In this document: positions 32,302-42,528 of the stretch, piece after piece
How positions within the stretch are numbered: the first letter of the stretch is position 1
How the letters are laid out: each line of letters starts with the position of its first letter
Notes under the pieces: generated by a model
Databases searched by the model: none
The model's input: the letters and a program-made list of their open reading frames with translations, nothing else
What the model was told of the DNA's origin: nothing
From: Medicago truncatula
Taxonomy: Eukaryota; Streptophyta; Magnoliopsida; Fabales; Fabaceae
Assembly (NCBI RefSeq): GCF_003473485.1
Contig: NC_053042.1
Location: forward strand, 36,918,762 to 36,982,761
Length of the DNA stretch: 64,000 bases
Direction: 5' to 3'
Position numbers and translations under genes: made by a program

Positions 32302-32664
32302 ATGAGTGGATCAAGGGGAGGAGCCAAGAACAACGGCGGACCTGTCCAGTACCGAGGTGTTCTCTACACACCTTGGGGAAAGTTTGCAGCCGGGATTCGT
32401 GACCCCAACAGGGAGGGTCGGAAGTTGTGGATTGGATGTTTCCACACTGCTGATGAAGCGGCTAGAGCTTATGATAGAGCTGCTTATAATATGAGTGGTT
32501 CATCTGCAATCCTCAATTTCCCAAATGAGTACAATATGGCTTCTCACGCTGGTTCAACATCTTCAAACAATGTGTTTAAGTTTGAATACTTGGATCTTGA
32601 TAACTGGTTGGACTTGTTGGAGGTGGTTGTTGATCATGCGGAGAAAAATAATAAGGGACCCTGA
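32302..32664 (+). CDS. ERF-g3: divergent small ERF with altered DNA-contact residues
   Basis: This intact 120-residue, intronless ERF is the near twin of ERF-g2. Its AP2 domain reads [19 protein letters not shown] and then [19 protein letters not shown]. It therefore has the same replacements at the GCC-box contacts (Leu for R150, Thr for R152, Gly for E160, Lys for R170; AtERF1 numbering). The remaining contacts R18, W25, R33 and W43 are kept. The tail [18 protein letters not shown] is EDLL-like. Differences from ERF-g2 are few and mostly conservative (His14 to Pro, Val32 to Ile, Phe44 to Ile, Asn48 to His, Ala to Lys in the tail), with no stop or frameshift. That suggests the frame has been kept since duplication. 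The upstream region was cut by a transposon, so expression may differ from ERF-g2. Confidence 0.92.
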   Translation: MSGSRGGAKNNGGPVQYRGVLYTPWGKFAAGIRDPNREGRKLWIGCFHTADEAARAYDRAAYNMSGSSAILNFPNEYNMASHAGSTSSNNVFKFEYLDLDNWLDLLEVVVDHAEKNNKGP

Positions 32665-33085
32665 AAATCTATTATACCAGCTGATAATAAACATTATAAT
32701 CAATGTTTTTCATGAAATAATCTTACTTACTTACTATACAAACTAGTAGTAATAAAAATTGAGTGTGTAATTCACCTACTTGATATGATGATTTAATGTG
32801 CGTAAGAAAAATTAAGTTTTTGAATATTGTTGCAAATTAATGTTCGTGTGACTTTTAATTATTGTTAGTGCATTCATTCAACTAGTTATGGTTTCTTTGC
32901 ATGTTTACCGTCACTTTTCTTTTAACAGATTAAAATTTTGTGTTAATGGATTAAGCATTTGTTATCCTCTCCCTCTTTCATTGTTGTTTTTTATTCTAAC
33001 TTTGATGTTAGACTCTATTTCCTTGAAGCGTAAATAAGATAGTGCAAACAAACATTTGATGATAAATTGAATGAATAGTGTCATG
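32665..33085 (+). other. ERF-g3 3' flank
   Basis: It is collinear with the ERF-g2 3' flank up to a hAT-like insertion, and continues after it to about 33660. Confidence 0.65.
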
Positions 33086-33468
33086 CAATGGCGGAGCTAG
33101 AAAAAAATGTTAGGGTGGGCCACTAAAATTAACTATTGAAAAATTGTTTAAAGTCTCGCAAATTAGACCTATAATTGAATTATTTAAATTTTTCGGGTGG
33201 GCCACTACACCAATTTGCGGGAATTTGGATCAACCGAAACCTAAAACCGACATAAAATTGCATAAAATCTCGCAAAATAGACCTATAATTGAATTATTTA
33301 AATTTTCGGGTGGGCCACTACACCACTTTGCAGGAATTTGGATCAACCAAAACATAAAACCGACACAAAATTGCATAAAATCTCACAAAATAGACCTATA
33401 ATCGTTGATTTTTTAATTTTTCCGGGTGGGCCGTGGCCCACCCCAGCCCATGAAGGGCTCCGCCATTG
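33086..33468. mobile_element. hAT-like non-autonomous element, 383 bp
   Basis: The inverted ends are CAATGGCGGAGC and GCTCCGCCATTG. The perfect 8-bp target duplication GTGTCATG is at 33078-33085 and 33469-33476. The inside is three tandem repeats of about 110-120 bp marked by CGGGTGGGCCACTACACCA and TTGCATAAAATCTC. The g2 block has the empty site near 25050. Confidence 0.92.
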
Positions 33469-33670
33469 GTGTCATGAACATTATGTTTTCAACAATTTCT
33501 TTAACACTCATTCTTTTTTTATTAAAATTCATACGATCTCCATCACTTTATGTAGAACTCATTTACAAAGTATGAGACACATATAGATTTTATATGATAA
33601 AAGAGTTAGTGTTAGAAAGACGGTTTCTAACACTCCTTAATTCGACATTAAATACTTTAAAGATGTGTGT

Positions 33671-34110
33671 CGCTGGTTCCGGTTGTTCTTCGCAACCGGT
33701 GGCACAATGTGTGCTCTGTTGGTATTCAGGTTATTTCCTCGCACATTTTCCGTGAAGGGAACCGTTGTGCTGACAGGTTGGCTGCTTTGGGTCTCTCGGT
33801 TGTTGGTGCGGTTTGGTTGTCGGTTCTGCCTTCTGATTTGCAGCATGAGTTTTATGCGGACCGTTATGGTATGCCTCGATTTAGATTTCCGTAGGCGGAT
33901 GTTTTTTCATATTTTTTTCTTTTGTCTGTTTCTTTTTGTTTTGTTGTTTTTCTTCGAGGTTTTGGCCTAGTCTCCCCTCTTGTTCCCCCCCTTTTTAATA
34001 AAATTTGAGATTGGCGGTATAGGATGGGAGTTCAACGAGGTGCCAACCTAGTTGGGATGTCGTTGCTTCTCCTTGATGTTTGTCCTCTCTCCTGATTTAG
34101 CGAGAAAAAA
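33671..34110 (+). mobile_element. 5'-truncated LINE, 440 bp, with RNase H tail and 3' UTR
   Basis: It is flanked by ATGTGTGT at 33663-33670 and 34111-34118 and ends in an A-run. The frame from the left border to the stop near 33892 reads LRNRWHNVCSVGIQVISSHI, then FREGNRCADRLAALGLSVVG, the last RNase H strand and tail of plant LINE ORF2. The 3' UTR ends CCTCTCTCCTGATTTAGCGAG before poly(A). The g2 block keeps the unoccupied sequence (AAAGATATGTGTGGTATAC near 25245). Confidence 0.88.
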
Positions 34111-34425
34111 ATGTGTGTGGTATGCTCCTTTCTCGTCACAATTAGGTTAAACAATTTTATTATTAAAAAAATAGACCATATATGGTTTATTTTTTTATAT
34201 GGTCTAGTTTTTATATTCTTCTCATTATTATTTTTTTGAGTAAATATTCTTCTCATTATTATTAGTCTTATTATTACTTTATTAAGTAAAAAAATAGTAT
34301 TACATTCATTTGACCATATCTCACTATTTTAATTAAAAACATTATTATTAGTCTTATTTTTTTTAGTATAATTATTATCAGTCTTATTATTATCACTTTT
34401 ATGCGTCAAAAAATATTATTACTTT

Positions 34426-34475
34426 TTTTTGGTCAAGTAGCCTAATAATTAGATTTACACACATTATGTGTGAAG
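34426..34475 (-). mobile_element. Truncated SINE, 50 bp, with 18-bp target duplication
   Basis: AAAAAATATTATTACTTT occurs at 34408-34425 and 34476-34493. The insert reads, on the minus strand, the SINE 3' end (…GGCTACTTGACC) with its A-tail. Confidence 0.85.
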
Positions 34476-34639
34476 AAAAAATATTATTACTTTAATTTGA
34501 CCATATCTCACAATTATAATTTTTTTTTTTCATTTAACCGTTTCTCACTATTTTAATAATTAATAGAATTTGTGCTACAATTGATTCATTGAAAGCATTA
34601 TAATAAGTTCATGTTCTTGAGAAATAAAAGCATCGTAGA

Positions 34640-34783
34640 GATGAAAAGGGAGAAGAGTAAAAGAACATAAAAAGGGTTTATGAGGGCAAGGGTTTGATTT
34701 TGAAAATTTAATTTCACAATAAGGGTATTTTAGCCATTTTAAGATGTAACTAGATCATTATGGGGTGTTACTAGAAAAACTCA
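34640..34783. mobile_element. Lone end of the GAGTTTTTCTA element family
   Basis: It ends GGGGTGTTACTAGAAAAACTC, the same terminus as the 31279-32123 element. No matching left end was found, so it is probably truncated. Confidence 0.5.
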
Positions 34784-34869
34784 TAATTAAATTGCGAGAT
34801 ACACATAGTATTTAGTTAAAACCCTAATAACTTTACTTGTATAAAAACAATTTATGAAATAAGTAGTGC

Positions 34870-36205
34870 ATATGAGGCTCGAGTTTTTTCTTTCTTCAAA
34901 CAAGGCAAAATGAGATGTATATAAACATCAAAACAGTAATCCCTCTAGTACAAGGTGTGTTAGAGAGATCACTAGAAGTTTACAACATTACAAGTAAAAT
35001 AAAAGGAAAAATCAACCAATGCTCAAACAAGCAAAGGAGCTTCGCCACCACATATGATAGCCAAAAGGAAAATTAGCATACTTAGTCTTCAGCCATCAAA
35101 AAGATATCATTTTTACTTTATCTAATAGTTGCATGATTGACTTTTTATTAAACTTAAAAAGCCTATTATTTCTTTCATATCACAAAACCCACACCGAAGT
35201 GAGCCATAGTATCTGTAAGAAATTATGGCGAGCAAGATGACCTCCTGTTGAGTGAGGAAACTAAATAAAATGATCCAAAATAAGTTATGGTTCGGTCGAG
35301 GAAAAGCCAATCCAAGACCAAACTAGCCACCAAAGAGAACTGAATACTTCGCAGTGAAGGAATAAGTGTTAAGCTGATTCAACTTGACCACATCCATTCA
35401 TGCAATAATTATTTTCTTGAGGAATAATGTCGCATCTGACCAAATTATCCTTTGTCTGCAACCTGTTGCGAAGGAGACACCAAGCACAAATAGAAACCTT
35501 CAAAGGAACCTGTTTATGTCAAACACTATCCAAAACAACATCCAAATTATGATCTTCCTGACTTGTGAGCATTTGATAGACCCCACAAACAATATAAACG
35601 TCCCCTTGATTTGGAAGCCACATTCATTCATCCGGATTATTAACCTGTAAAGATACATCAAGTAAGACAGCTCTACACTCCTCTACCAACTCTTTCTCCA
35701 ATGCAAACAACTGACACCACCATTTCCAAGCTCCTCCCCCTTCACCCCAACCTAAGGACAACATTTCCGCCACCGACTTCCCTTTAAAATCAAACAAAAG
35801 GTAGAGCCGACTAAATTTCACACTCAAAGTAACCTCTCCTACCCACCTATCAGTCCAAAAAAGTGTATGGACATCATTACCCACCTTCCTTCTCACATTC
35901 TCCCCAAACCAACTAATTCTCTCTACTCCCATCCATCACGAATGCGCCCCACCTCCCTCCACCAAGACGAGCATAAACTACTCTCTGATTCAGACGCCCT
36001 TCTGTCATACCATATCGGGCTGCCAACACCGTAAACCATAACTCATATCTATCAACCAACAACCTGCAACATCATTTCCCTATCATAGAAATATTAAAAT
36101 ACTTCATCCGCCCAACTCGAAAACCACCATACACCTTATTCTTACAAATAGACTCTCAATCAACCCAAGTAATTTTCTTATGATCCTCACACCCACTCCC
36201 AATTT
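34870..36205 (-). pseudogene. Degenerate LINE ORF2 C-terminal region
   Basis: On the minus strand, fragments occur in ORF2 order. KITWVD, GGFRVGRMKYFNISMIGK and LLVDRYELWFTVLAARYGM fall near 36000-36190. An open piece (35624-35932) follows: WFGENVRRKVGNDVHTLFWT, then DRWVGEVTLSVKFSRLY. Next come PLKVSICAWCLLRNRLQTKD and GCGQVESA (zinc-knuckle zf-RVT) near 35360-35530, and a tail to about 34880. Stops separate the pieces, so this is an inactivated LINE. A reverse transcriptase core is not seen and would lie upstream of the surviving part. Confidence 0.8.
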
Positions 36206-38715
36206 ATTTTTATTTTTTTTATGAAAAATAGATTTTATAGAGGAGATGATGTGCCCGTTTGTTTTAGATTCTAAGAAAAAGGATTTTTCTTTGTATTTCT
36301 ATAAATATATTTTTTTGGAAATTTAGTCGAAAATAGTACAAGTTATTTCAAACTTATTTGGTATAAGTTAAAAAACAGATTTTGACATTCATTAACTTAA
36401 ATGTTCATTGTTCGAGATTTTGCATAGTAAAAATCACATATTTTTGCAAAATGACATTTTCCAAAAATGATTTTTATGAAAAGTTATTTGAAATAGCCTT
36501 TTTTTTTTTAGAGATTTTTTCAAAATTTAGTATTAAAAAAAATTATAACAAAATGATGAAATACTTAGAATGACATTTTAAGATAAGTTGTTCAAACGGA
36601 TTTTTCATGTGTACCTTTCCTTGAAAATTTCTTTGTTAAAAAAATTCTAACAAAAACATATTACACTACAAAAATTTATTTTAAAAAAAGCTATAACAAA
36701 CGAGCTCGATATCTAACAGAACTTTGAAGAATGAAAGAGCATACACAGACAGAGAAGATATGACAAACTTCAAGAAACAACCGTGAGTTTTGTCGAAGGT
36801 GCTAGTCTTTTATAACACAATGCAAGACAGTCTAGTATGCTTATGTCATATGAGGCTAATAATGTCGAATTGCTTATTTGAGTGTGATAAACATCCTTGC
36901 TTTGTATGAATTCATAATTTTAATTATTTAGTAATAACAATCTTAATAAGTTAAGGATGTATGTGTGTTTCTTTGTGTATTTCTTTAAGATATAGGTCAA
37001 ATCTAACCTTGTTTTAATTTTGAAGTAGATAGTAGCACGACGAAAGTAAATGAGAAGCCATGCTATGCTATTGACCACCCTTTGCTGACACAAACACCTC
37101 CGTTCATTGCCACCGTCACTTTTTTTAGGATAACAAGCTTATATCATATCTTTCATAATAGTCAAAAAATACAATCAGGTATCAACTCAAATACTTGAGG
37201 ATTAGGGGTATATGTAACCTTCCTAGTTAATTCATAGGCTATTACATTGCCTTCTATAAAAAATTCTACCGAGGAGTTTGGACATAGTTATTGCATAAAG
37301 CAATACAATCTATTAAAATGAAACAAAAATAAGTTAAATCAACAAAAATAAGTTTAAATGAAACTTGATGGGCCAAAAACACAATTAAGCAACTTATTAA
37401 AAAAAATCTACCATTATTTTCGCACCTAACTCAAAAATAACATTATTCAACCTCAACTCTGATGTTCACTTGATAGCTTGTACTTTTGGCTTATTAAAAT
37501 TTCCATGATGGTCCTGAGACACATACCGAAACCCACTTTATTAGATGAACACCCTCACCGTAATTAAATTCTTTTAGTAATCACTAATTACTAATTAGGG
37601 TGCATATTGCTAAAAAATAAATGGCTTGACCATCTACAATGGTAGGTGCTTAACTTATTTAGCACCACATTAAATAGGCACCTCCATTTTGGAGTAAAAT
37701 ATATGGGTGCTTATGGAGAAAGGATGGAAGCACCCTCTCTCTCTTCATTTTGTTGTTGGTCCTATTTAATAAATCTTAGTAAATTAAATAAATTTTGTTG
37801 AAATTCAATGATATAAAATTATTTGTGGAACCTATTTAATAATTTCTTTTGAGGTGTTGGGTTGGAGAAAATTGATATTTATCAAATATTATCATAAAAT
37901 TAATGATGTAGACACAAGGGATCCATTTAAACACCCAATTTAAGGTGCTCTCTTGTGATGTCAGCACAACTTCAAATATATTGTGTTTGATTTACTTAAA
38001 AATTATTCATGAGACTTGACAAAATGGGGGATAAGATAAGAGATTGAACAAAATGGGGGATAAGATAATCTTGTCTCTCATTAAATTATTAGAGAAATTT
38101 TTGTCCAAGAACGATCTTAAGTACTAAAATGTCATCTTATTTTCTAATCAAACAATACTCTCCCTCCCGCCCTCCCTTCTCATTGTTTCCTATTAATATT
38201 TACATTCATAAAAAAATTGTAGTAAATTTCATCTTATTTTGTTTATAGTGTCCATTGTCCACTAAACATCGTAGTAAATAAAAAGTTGTCTAACACATAA
38301 AAGGCATGTTATGTGTTTTTTTCATTTTGACAAAACATGTTATGTGGTTTTGTCTTGTAGTTACTATTTTGCAAATTAAACGACGTTAAATATTTTATCT
38401 AATCTGCATGTAGGATATATCTATACATCTTTTTGCAGAATTTATGGATTCTATAAAATCTGTGGGGGCATAAAGATGTCCACATCGTTTCAAGAAAAAA
38501 ATAAAGATGTCCACATACCTTGAGATACTCCTTCACGAAAAGTGTTGTGGTTAAAAGCAAAAATGGAGTGTTGCTAATGGGTGAACTATATATGGATACA
38601 ATGTCGATCTGAAAATCTATTTGATTCTCTAGTCTTAGTGTTTGAAAAGATTTTGCCCTAGTTGCATATTGTTAAGAATCATTTGTACCTGCTCACATGC
38701 ATAGTTTGCTGCAGT
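36206..38715. other. AT-rich spacer upstream of the ERF098-like gene
   Basis: I see no supportable gene. It includes a short tandem repeat of ACAAAATGGGGGATAAGATA (about 38020-38070). A possible degraded MITE at about 37620-37990 (ACAATGGTAGGTGCTTAAC against AATTTAAGGTGCTCTCTTGT) has borders I could not fix. Confidence 0.5.
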
Positions 38716-38716
38716 T

Positions 38717-38914
38717 CACGTGATCAAAACTTAAACATTGTCGAAAGAATCGAATTTTATTTTACAGACAAACACTACTCTTTCAATAGAGAACTTTCTT
38801 TGAAAACAAATCTTGGTCAATGTAGCTTTCTAGATTGAAATAGAGAATCACTATTCACCTTATAGATTCCACACTTTTTAGCGTATAGATGATAGACTAC
38901 TTATCTATATATAA
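38717..38914 (+). promoter_or_regulatory. ERF098-like promoter: G-box and TATA box
   Basis: CACGTG lies at 38717-38722 and TATATATAA at 38906-38914, about 75 bp before the ATG. The leader contains ACACACAAGAAGAAAC. This promoter does not share the array's conserved block. Confidence 0.6.
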
Positions 38915-38985
38915 GCATCTTAGCAACCACAAAATCAAAAAGCATATCAAAAGTTAGACAATTTGCACACACAAGAAGAAACTAT

Positions 38986-39420
38986 ATGGAGGATCACCAG
39001 AAGGGAAAGCATGGAAAGGAGGAGAAGGGAAAGGAAGAGGTTCGGTTCCGAGGCGTGAGGAGGAGGCCGTGGGGGAAGTACGCGGCGGAGATAAGGGATC
39101 CATCTAAGCAAGGGACAAGGATGTGGTTAGGGACATTTGATACGGCTGAAGAAGCAGCAAGGGCTTATGATCGAGCAGCTTTTAATTTGAGGGGTCATCT
39201 TGCAATTTTAAATTTTCCTAGTGAGTATTATTCTAAAATAAGAGGGTCACCACCATATCCACCTCATTTAGCACCACCACCCTACACCTCTTCATCATCT
39301 CATCATGCTGGTGGTAGTTCTTCTGGGCCACAGCATAGGCCCATTTTTGAGTTTGAGTGTTTGGATGATAAGATATTGGAGGAACTTCTTGGGTCAGAGG
39401 AGGTGAAGAAGAAAAAGTAG
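38986..39420 (+). CDS. ERF098-like small ERF transcription activator
   Basis: This intronless gene encodes 144 residues. A lysine- and glutamate-rich N-terminus (residues 2-18) precedes a fully canonical AP2/ERF domain (residues 21-78: [20 protein letters not shown] … AILNFP) with every GCC-box contact residue present. A Pro/Ser/His-rich linker ([12 protein letters not shown]) leads to the EDLL activation motif [20 protein letters not shown] and a basic end (KKKK). Length and tail match Arabidopsis ERF095-ERF098, activators tied to ethylene, jasmonate and salt responses (family knowledge). It is likely the least-changed descendant of the ancestral small ERF at this locus, while the upstream array diverged. 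The ATG at 38986 gives the expected start right before the family N-terminus. Confidence 0.95.
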   Translation: MEDHQKGKHGKEEKGKEEVRFRGVRRRPWGKYAAEIRDPSKQGTRMWLGTFDTAEEAARAYDRAAFNLRGHLAILNFPSEYYSKIRGSPPYPPHLAPPPYTSSSSHHAGGSSSGPQHRPIFEFECLDDKILEELLGSEEVKKKK

Positions 39421-39494
39421 GGAGAGTGATTAGTACAAAATCATTTCTCTGAGTATGTTTTATTTAATGCTTTGACTTTTCTCCTTAATTACTA

Positions 39495-39633
39495 TCTCCT
39501 CTGATGCTATTTATAAGAAACATTTGATTTTTTAAATTCATTGCATAATTGATGTAAATGATCTGATCATATGCATCAATTATTCAATGAATTAAAAAAA
39601 TCAAATATTTTTTATAAATATGATCAAAGGGGG
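39495..39633. mobile_element. Hairpin Stowaway-like MITE just after the ERF098-like gene
   Basis: Nearly the whole 139 bp folds on itself. The left arm TTTGATTTTTTAAATTCATT pairs with AATGAATTAAAAAAATCAAA, with TA at both borders. It begins 74 bp after the stop codon, so it may lie within the 3' UTR. Confidence 0.8.
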
Positions 39634-40124
39634 TAAAGTGTAATAACTGAATCTATATTCTGCTTTAAGTATTAAAGGTTTAAAAAATGCTTACAAGAGC
39701 CGCAAGGCGAAAAGCATATATGTTAAAAAATTGAATATATAAATATTATTTTGGAAGTGCTGGATTCAATATTTTTTTTACTAGAACTGCTTTATAGCAT
39801 TTCATTAGAAATCAAAGAGTAAAATGCACGGGGATAAATCAATATGAGTGTGAGTTAGCCGATAATATGGCTACGTGCCCTACATCGTGAGTGACATTAT
39901 TTGTAAATATAAATTTAATAATTTTTACATGCTTTCAGAATGTTTTCAAATTATGTGATGTCATGACGATCTCTATGAAAATAGTCCGCCACTTTCTTTG
40001 AATCAAGTTCAAAATCAACATTATGCAGTTGTTAATCATGTAATAGCATGATTAGTTATAGATGTGGAGGGTTTTTATATTTTTTTATTAGTTATATAAA
40101 TATTATACCAATTTTTGTCTATTA

Positions 40125-40375
40125 CTTTCTCTCTATTTCTAAATTCACGTCGTATTTTTACAGTGTACATTATTCACGTAATTTATTATGACTATATTTT
40201 TAATTAATATATGAATATAAATATTAACATGTAAGATATTGTTCGATTTATCTCAATAAATATTTTAAAACTATCAAATTTTTATGAACTTTTATTATAG
40301 ATAATTAAAGATATTAATGATTAAAGTTGTACATTGAAGTGGTCGAGTGCGACATATTTATAAGAACGGAGGGAG
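40125..40375. mobile_element. Stowaway-like MITE, 251 bp, diverged left end
   Basis: The right end reads AACGGAGGGAG and the left end CTTTCTCTCTATTTC, with TA at both sides. The internal sequence AACATGTAAGATATTGTTCG resembles the copies at 9495 and 55240. Confidence 0.75.
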
Positions 40376-40499
40376 TACGTGTCATTCTTTTTCTGTTGTT
40401 TTCTAAATCCTTTGATTTTTAGGAAAGTGGTCCTTATAATATGAATCTAAATCAAAGCAAATAAAGTCTGTACAAAAATGTCATTATGACCATAGTTAG

Positions 40500-41458
40500 G
40501 GATATTGGAATATATAGGGATTGAGATTCAAACGTGAAATTCAATATTGTCGTTTTGGTGTTGTTTTCGATTGGCTCGTCGTTTATTTTGGGTTGCTTTC
40601 AAAGTTAGGTGTTTCGGTATTGGATTGTGTTCAAGTTGTGTCCTTTTTCGGGCTAGTTATGTTTGCGCTACAACTCTACATGAGGTTTTTGTCTTGATTC
40701 TTGTGGGCTGATCATTTTTGCTTCGAGATCGAAAATTAGTGTTTAGTTTCAAGTTTTTGGGCAGGTTGTGGTGTATTCTCCGGTGTGCTGTGAGTTTTAA
40801 AGGATGCCTTAGTGATTTGTTTATGGATTCTGGTAGGCTGATCGTTTGTTATTCGAGATCAAGAGTCAGTTTCTAGACTCGAGTTGTTGGATTTGTTTGG
40901 TGTATTGTACGATGGACCAGAGGTCGATTTGTAGGGGCTCAACCGAAGAAGAGAATGTAAGGTGTTGATGTAGGGTTTTGGTGGGTTGATTATTTCTTTT
41001 GGATGAGTTTTGATGCGAGTAATAAGAGATAGGAGTTTGGATCTCATTTTGATGGTCATCCACGATGGAAGTCGAGAATTTGGCAAAAGCTTAGACCTTG
41101 TTGTTGTGAGGGGTTAGGCTTTGTTTTTGGTGTTGGTTGTTACTTTTTGTATAGTTTTGGTGGTAAACCTTGGTTGTTTTATTGGTGTTTAATATCTGAG
41201 GTGTATGAGTTTCATTTGGGTGTTCCACCTTCATACGACACCATTTGCTTGTTGTTTTTAAGTCATGTGGGTCTTTTTTTTTTTTGTGGTGGCTGGGGTT
41301 TGAACCTCAGACCTTGCATATATTATGCATTGTCCCTACCAGTTGAGCTAAGCTCACGAGGACAGTCATGTCGGTCTCTATTTATCTTGTGTTGTGATTT
41401 GATTATTAATAAATTTTGCCGTTAAAAAAAAAATGAAATATTGCCTACAAAAAAAAAG
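40500..41458 (+). other. Probable LINE 3' region, unclassified
   Basis: G/T-rich sequence with repeated phrases (ATCGTTTGTTATTCGAGATC near 40846, GATCATTTTTGCTTCGAGAT near 40709) ends in TTAATAAATTTTGCCG plus A10 near 41433. That is typical of a LINE 3' end, but no protein similarity survives. It is interrupted by a SINE. Confidence 0.4.
41274..41363 (-). mobile_element. tRNA-derived SINE, 90 bp
   Basis: A poly(T) tail, GTGGCTGGGGTTTGAACCTC (B-box) and CAGTTGAGCTAAGCTCACG (A-box side) are present. The target duplication is AGTCATGTGGGTC (41261-41273) and AGTCATGTCGGTC (41364-41376). Confidence 0.9.
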
Positions 41459-41786
41459 TACTCCCTCCATTCCTTTTCTTTTGATGTTTTAGAGCTTAAA
41501 CTTTTTTCCAAAACTTTTGATGTTTTAGAATTTTTAATACTTTTTATCCAATTTTACCCTTGTGGAAAAACACACTTTAATAATTAAATAAATTGAGACT
41601 ATTGACTTATCACAATTGAATTAAAAAATGGGTTAAAAAATTCACAAAGAATACAACCGCCGAGGAGTACTACTTCAACTACCCATGCACTATTTAAAAC
41701 TCACCATCACTCCATATACATGCATGGAACTATAAAAGACAACATGGGTAAAATTACTCCATATTCATTCCCATTTTAAATCAGCC

Positions 41787-42125
41787 ATGGAAGCAACTCA
41801 AAAAGAAACCTATGCAACAGAGAGAGAAAAATTGTTGGAGATGGTAGTTGAGGATTCACTTGAAGGGAAAGTTGATTATGAGTTTGATACTGCAGACACA
41901 GCGGGGTCCAAACTGCACCCACAAGCAGTGGAGATGGTAGTTGAAGATTTAGTGGAAGAGGCAGTTGAAGAACCACCTCAAGGGCAAATAGTGTTGGATA
42001 TTGATCTAAATCTTCTTGCTGATATTGGATTTGATTTAAACAAGTTTGCTGATGATGAAAATCTAACTCCCAAAGAAGAAGAAGCAAGAGATTGTTTGAA
42101 AATATATCTTCCCCGTTTCTACTAA
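41787..42125 (+). CDS. Unknown acidic 112-residue protein inside the mariner element
   Basis: An ATG in strong context (GCCATGG) opens a 112-codon frame. A TATA-like TATAAAAG lies about 50 bp upstream (41731-41738). The protein is acidic and has an internal repeat, LLEMVVEDSLEGKV then AVEMVVEDLVEEAV. It also has LDIDLNLL, which resembles an LxLxL / DLNxx EAR-type repression motif. I recognise no family. It runs opposite to the transposase and lies past its stop, in a region longer than a usual element 3' end. It could be a captured host fragment, an accessory frame of the element, or chance. Transcription is not shown by sequence alone. Confidence 0.45.
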   Translation: MEATQKETYATEREKLLEMVVEDSLEGKVDYEFDTADTAGSKLHPQAVEMVVEDLVEEAVEEPPQGQIVLDIDLNLLADIGFDLNKFADDENLTPKEEEARDCLKIYLPRFY

Positions 42126-42528
42126 ATCCCATTGCAATCTATGTTCCCTTTACTACCCAAAAGTGCATGAAATACATGTAGGAATGAAGTCAATTTTTAT
42201 TTTCCTTGTCTTTTATGCTTTCAGTTTTAATTTTGGATTGTTGGATTTAAACATTATTGAAAAATTCTAATGAAAATGGTTGGATTTAATTATGTGTTGC
42301 ATTTTTATGTTCCATTTTTTTTTTTTTGGGTTAGAAGCATATAAGTGCTCATGTTCCATATGTGTGAGTACTTGATTCACACGTTCATGATATTCATATT
42401 ATCCCACAAAATAAATTTTTAAATTGAAGAGACAACAATTGCTGGAATTAAAATGAAAAGAAGTACACAAAGTGAAATTATTTGCTCAAGGACCTAAGAC
42501 GCAACAATTGTCTTTCTTGGAACAAAAT

